DNA of 36,063 bases from Alphaproteobacteria bacterium (GTDB taxonomy: Bacteria; Pseudomonadota; Alphaproteobacteria; UBA2966; CAIVPW01): contig VGER01000015.1 in the NCBI GenBank assembly GCA_016869235.1, forward strand, positions 1-36,063, read 5' to 3'. Positions 35,908 through 36,063 of the stretch are shown one piece after another. A program made the position numbers and the translations under genes. Each line of letters starts with the position of its first letter. The stretch's first letter is position 1. The notes below the pieces were generated by a model, which searched no databases, was not told the origin of the DNA, and was given only the letters and a program-made list of their open reading frames with translations.

Positions 35908-36063
35908 ATGAGCAACCCCACCATCCTGTGCATCGTCGGCGACAGCCGCTCGGGCTCGACGCTGCTGCAGTACCTGCTCGGAATGCAGCCGGACGTCGCG
36001 ACGGTCGGCGAGCTGCGCCGACTCGGCCAGCTGCTCGCCGAGGGGCGGCCGTGCTCGTGCGGG
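35908..36063 (+). CDS. Sulfotransferase-like protein, N-terminal part (cut by window end)
   Basis: Only the first 52 codons are in the window. They begin MSNPTILCIVGDSRSGSTLLQ in substance: a short strand followed by a GDSRSGSTLL loop, the 5'-phosphosulfate-binding P-loop-like motif of sulfotransferases (PAPS-dependent). It continues QYLLGMQPDVATVGELRRL, and E in the GEL segment is common in this family. Start is the ATG at 35908. The catalytic and 3'-phosphate-binding parts would lie beyond the window. Confidence 0.75.
   Translation, partial: MSNPTILCIVGDSRSGSTLLQYLLGMQPDVATVGELRRLGQLLAEGRPCSCG

Overview
This 36 kb, very GC-rich window reads as a chromosomal segment of an alphaproteobacterium. 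The gene neighbourhoods point that way: chvI-chvG-hprK-rapZ-HPr-EI, ahcY next to a DivL-like PAS protein, tsaE-addB-addA-trxA, and the run aroA-cmk-rpsA-sppA-ihfB-lapA-pyrF-trpF-trpB-trpA-accD-folC beside an FYDLN-acid-type zinc-ribbon gene. The layout recalls Rhizobiales and Rhodospirillales, but I cannot name the genus. There are no insertion sequences, prophage genes, CRISPR arrays or toxin-antitoxin pairs, and nearly all of it is core genome.

Layout. At 283-999 (-) is a HugZ/pyridoxamine-oxidase-like protein. At 1221-7239 (+) are the ChvI/ChvG envelope-stress two-component system and the regulatory phosphotransferase genes hprK, rapZ, HPr and enzyme I. The EIIA gene usual between rapZ and HPr is absent. 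At 7388-9261 are an uncharacterised membrane-anchored protein (-) and two tandem DsbA-like thioredoxin-fold proteins (+). At 9262-10868 is ahcY behind an unusual control region: a near-consensus promoter overlapped by one palindrome, and a second palindrome downstream. At 10952-12718 is a PAS-only protein resembling the sensory half of a DivL-type kinase, with no kinase domain. At 12786-15938 are five accessory genes: a lipoprotein, a small membrane protein, an FMN reductase with a run-on 3' end, a ferredoxin-NADP reductase and a secreted protein. At 16018-23436 is the coupled set tsaE-addB-addA, then trxA.

From 23598 to 34985 everything is on the minus strand: aroA-cmk, rpsA with a strong terminator, a broken sppA, ihfB, lapA, pyrF, trpF, trpB, trpA, accD and folC. 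The right end is plus strand: the FYDLN-acid-like gene, tRNA-Ala(GGC) with a terminator, and the start of a sulfotransferase.

How the genes work together. HprK, RapZ, HPr and EI form a phosphorelay without sugar transport that in relatives feeds into ChvG/ChvI. AhcY clears S-adenosylhomocysteine. AddA and AddB form a helicase-nuclease for double-strand break repair. The minus-strand block joins aromatic and tryptophan synthesis, pyrimidine, folate and fatty-acid precursor supply with ribosomal protein S1 and IHF.

I see no obviously new multi-gene system. The points most worth a second look are the kinase-less DivL-like protein, the EIIA-less phosphorelay, the double-palindrome ahcY promoter, the deletion in sppA, and a 132-bp inverted-repeat-bounded element between trxA and folC.
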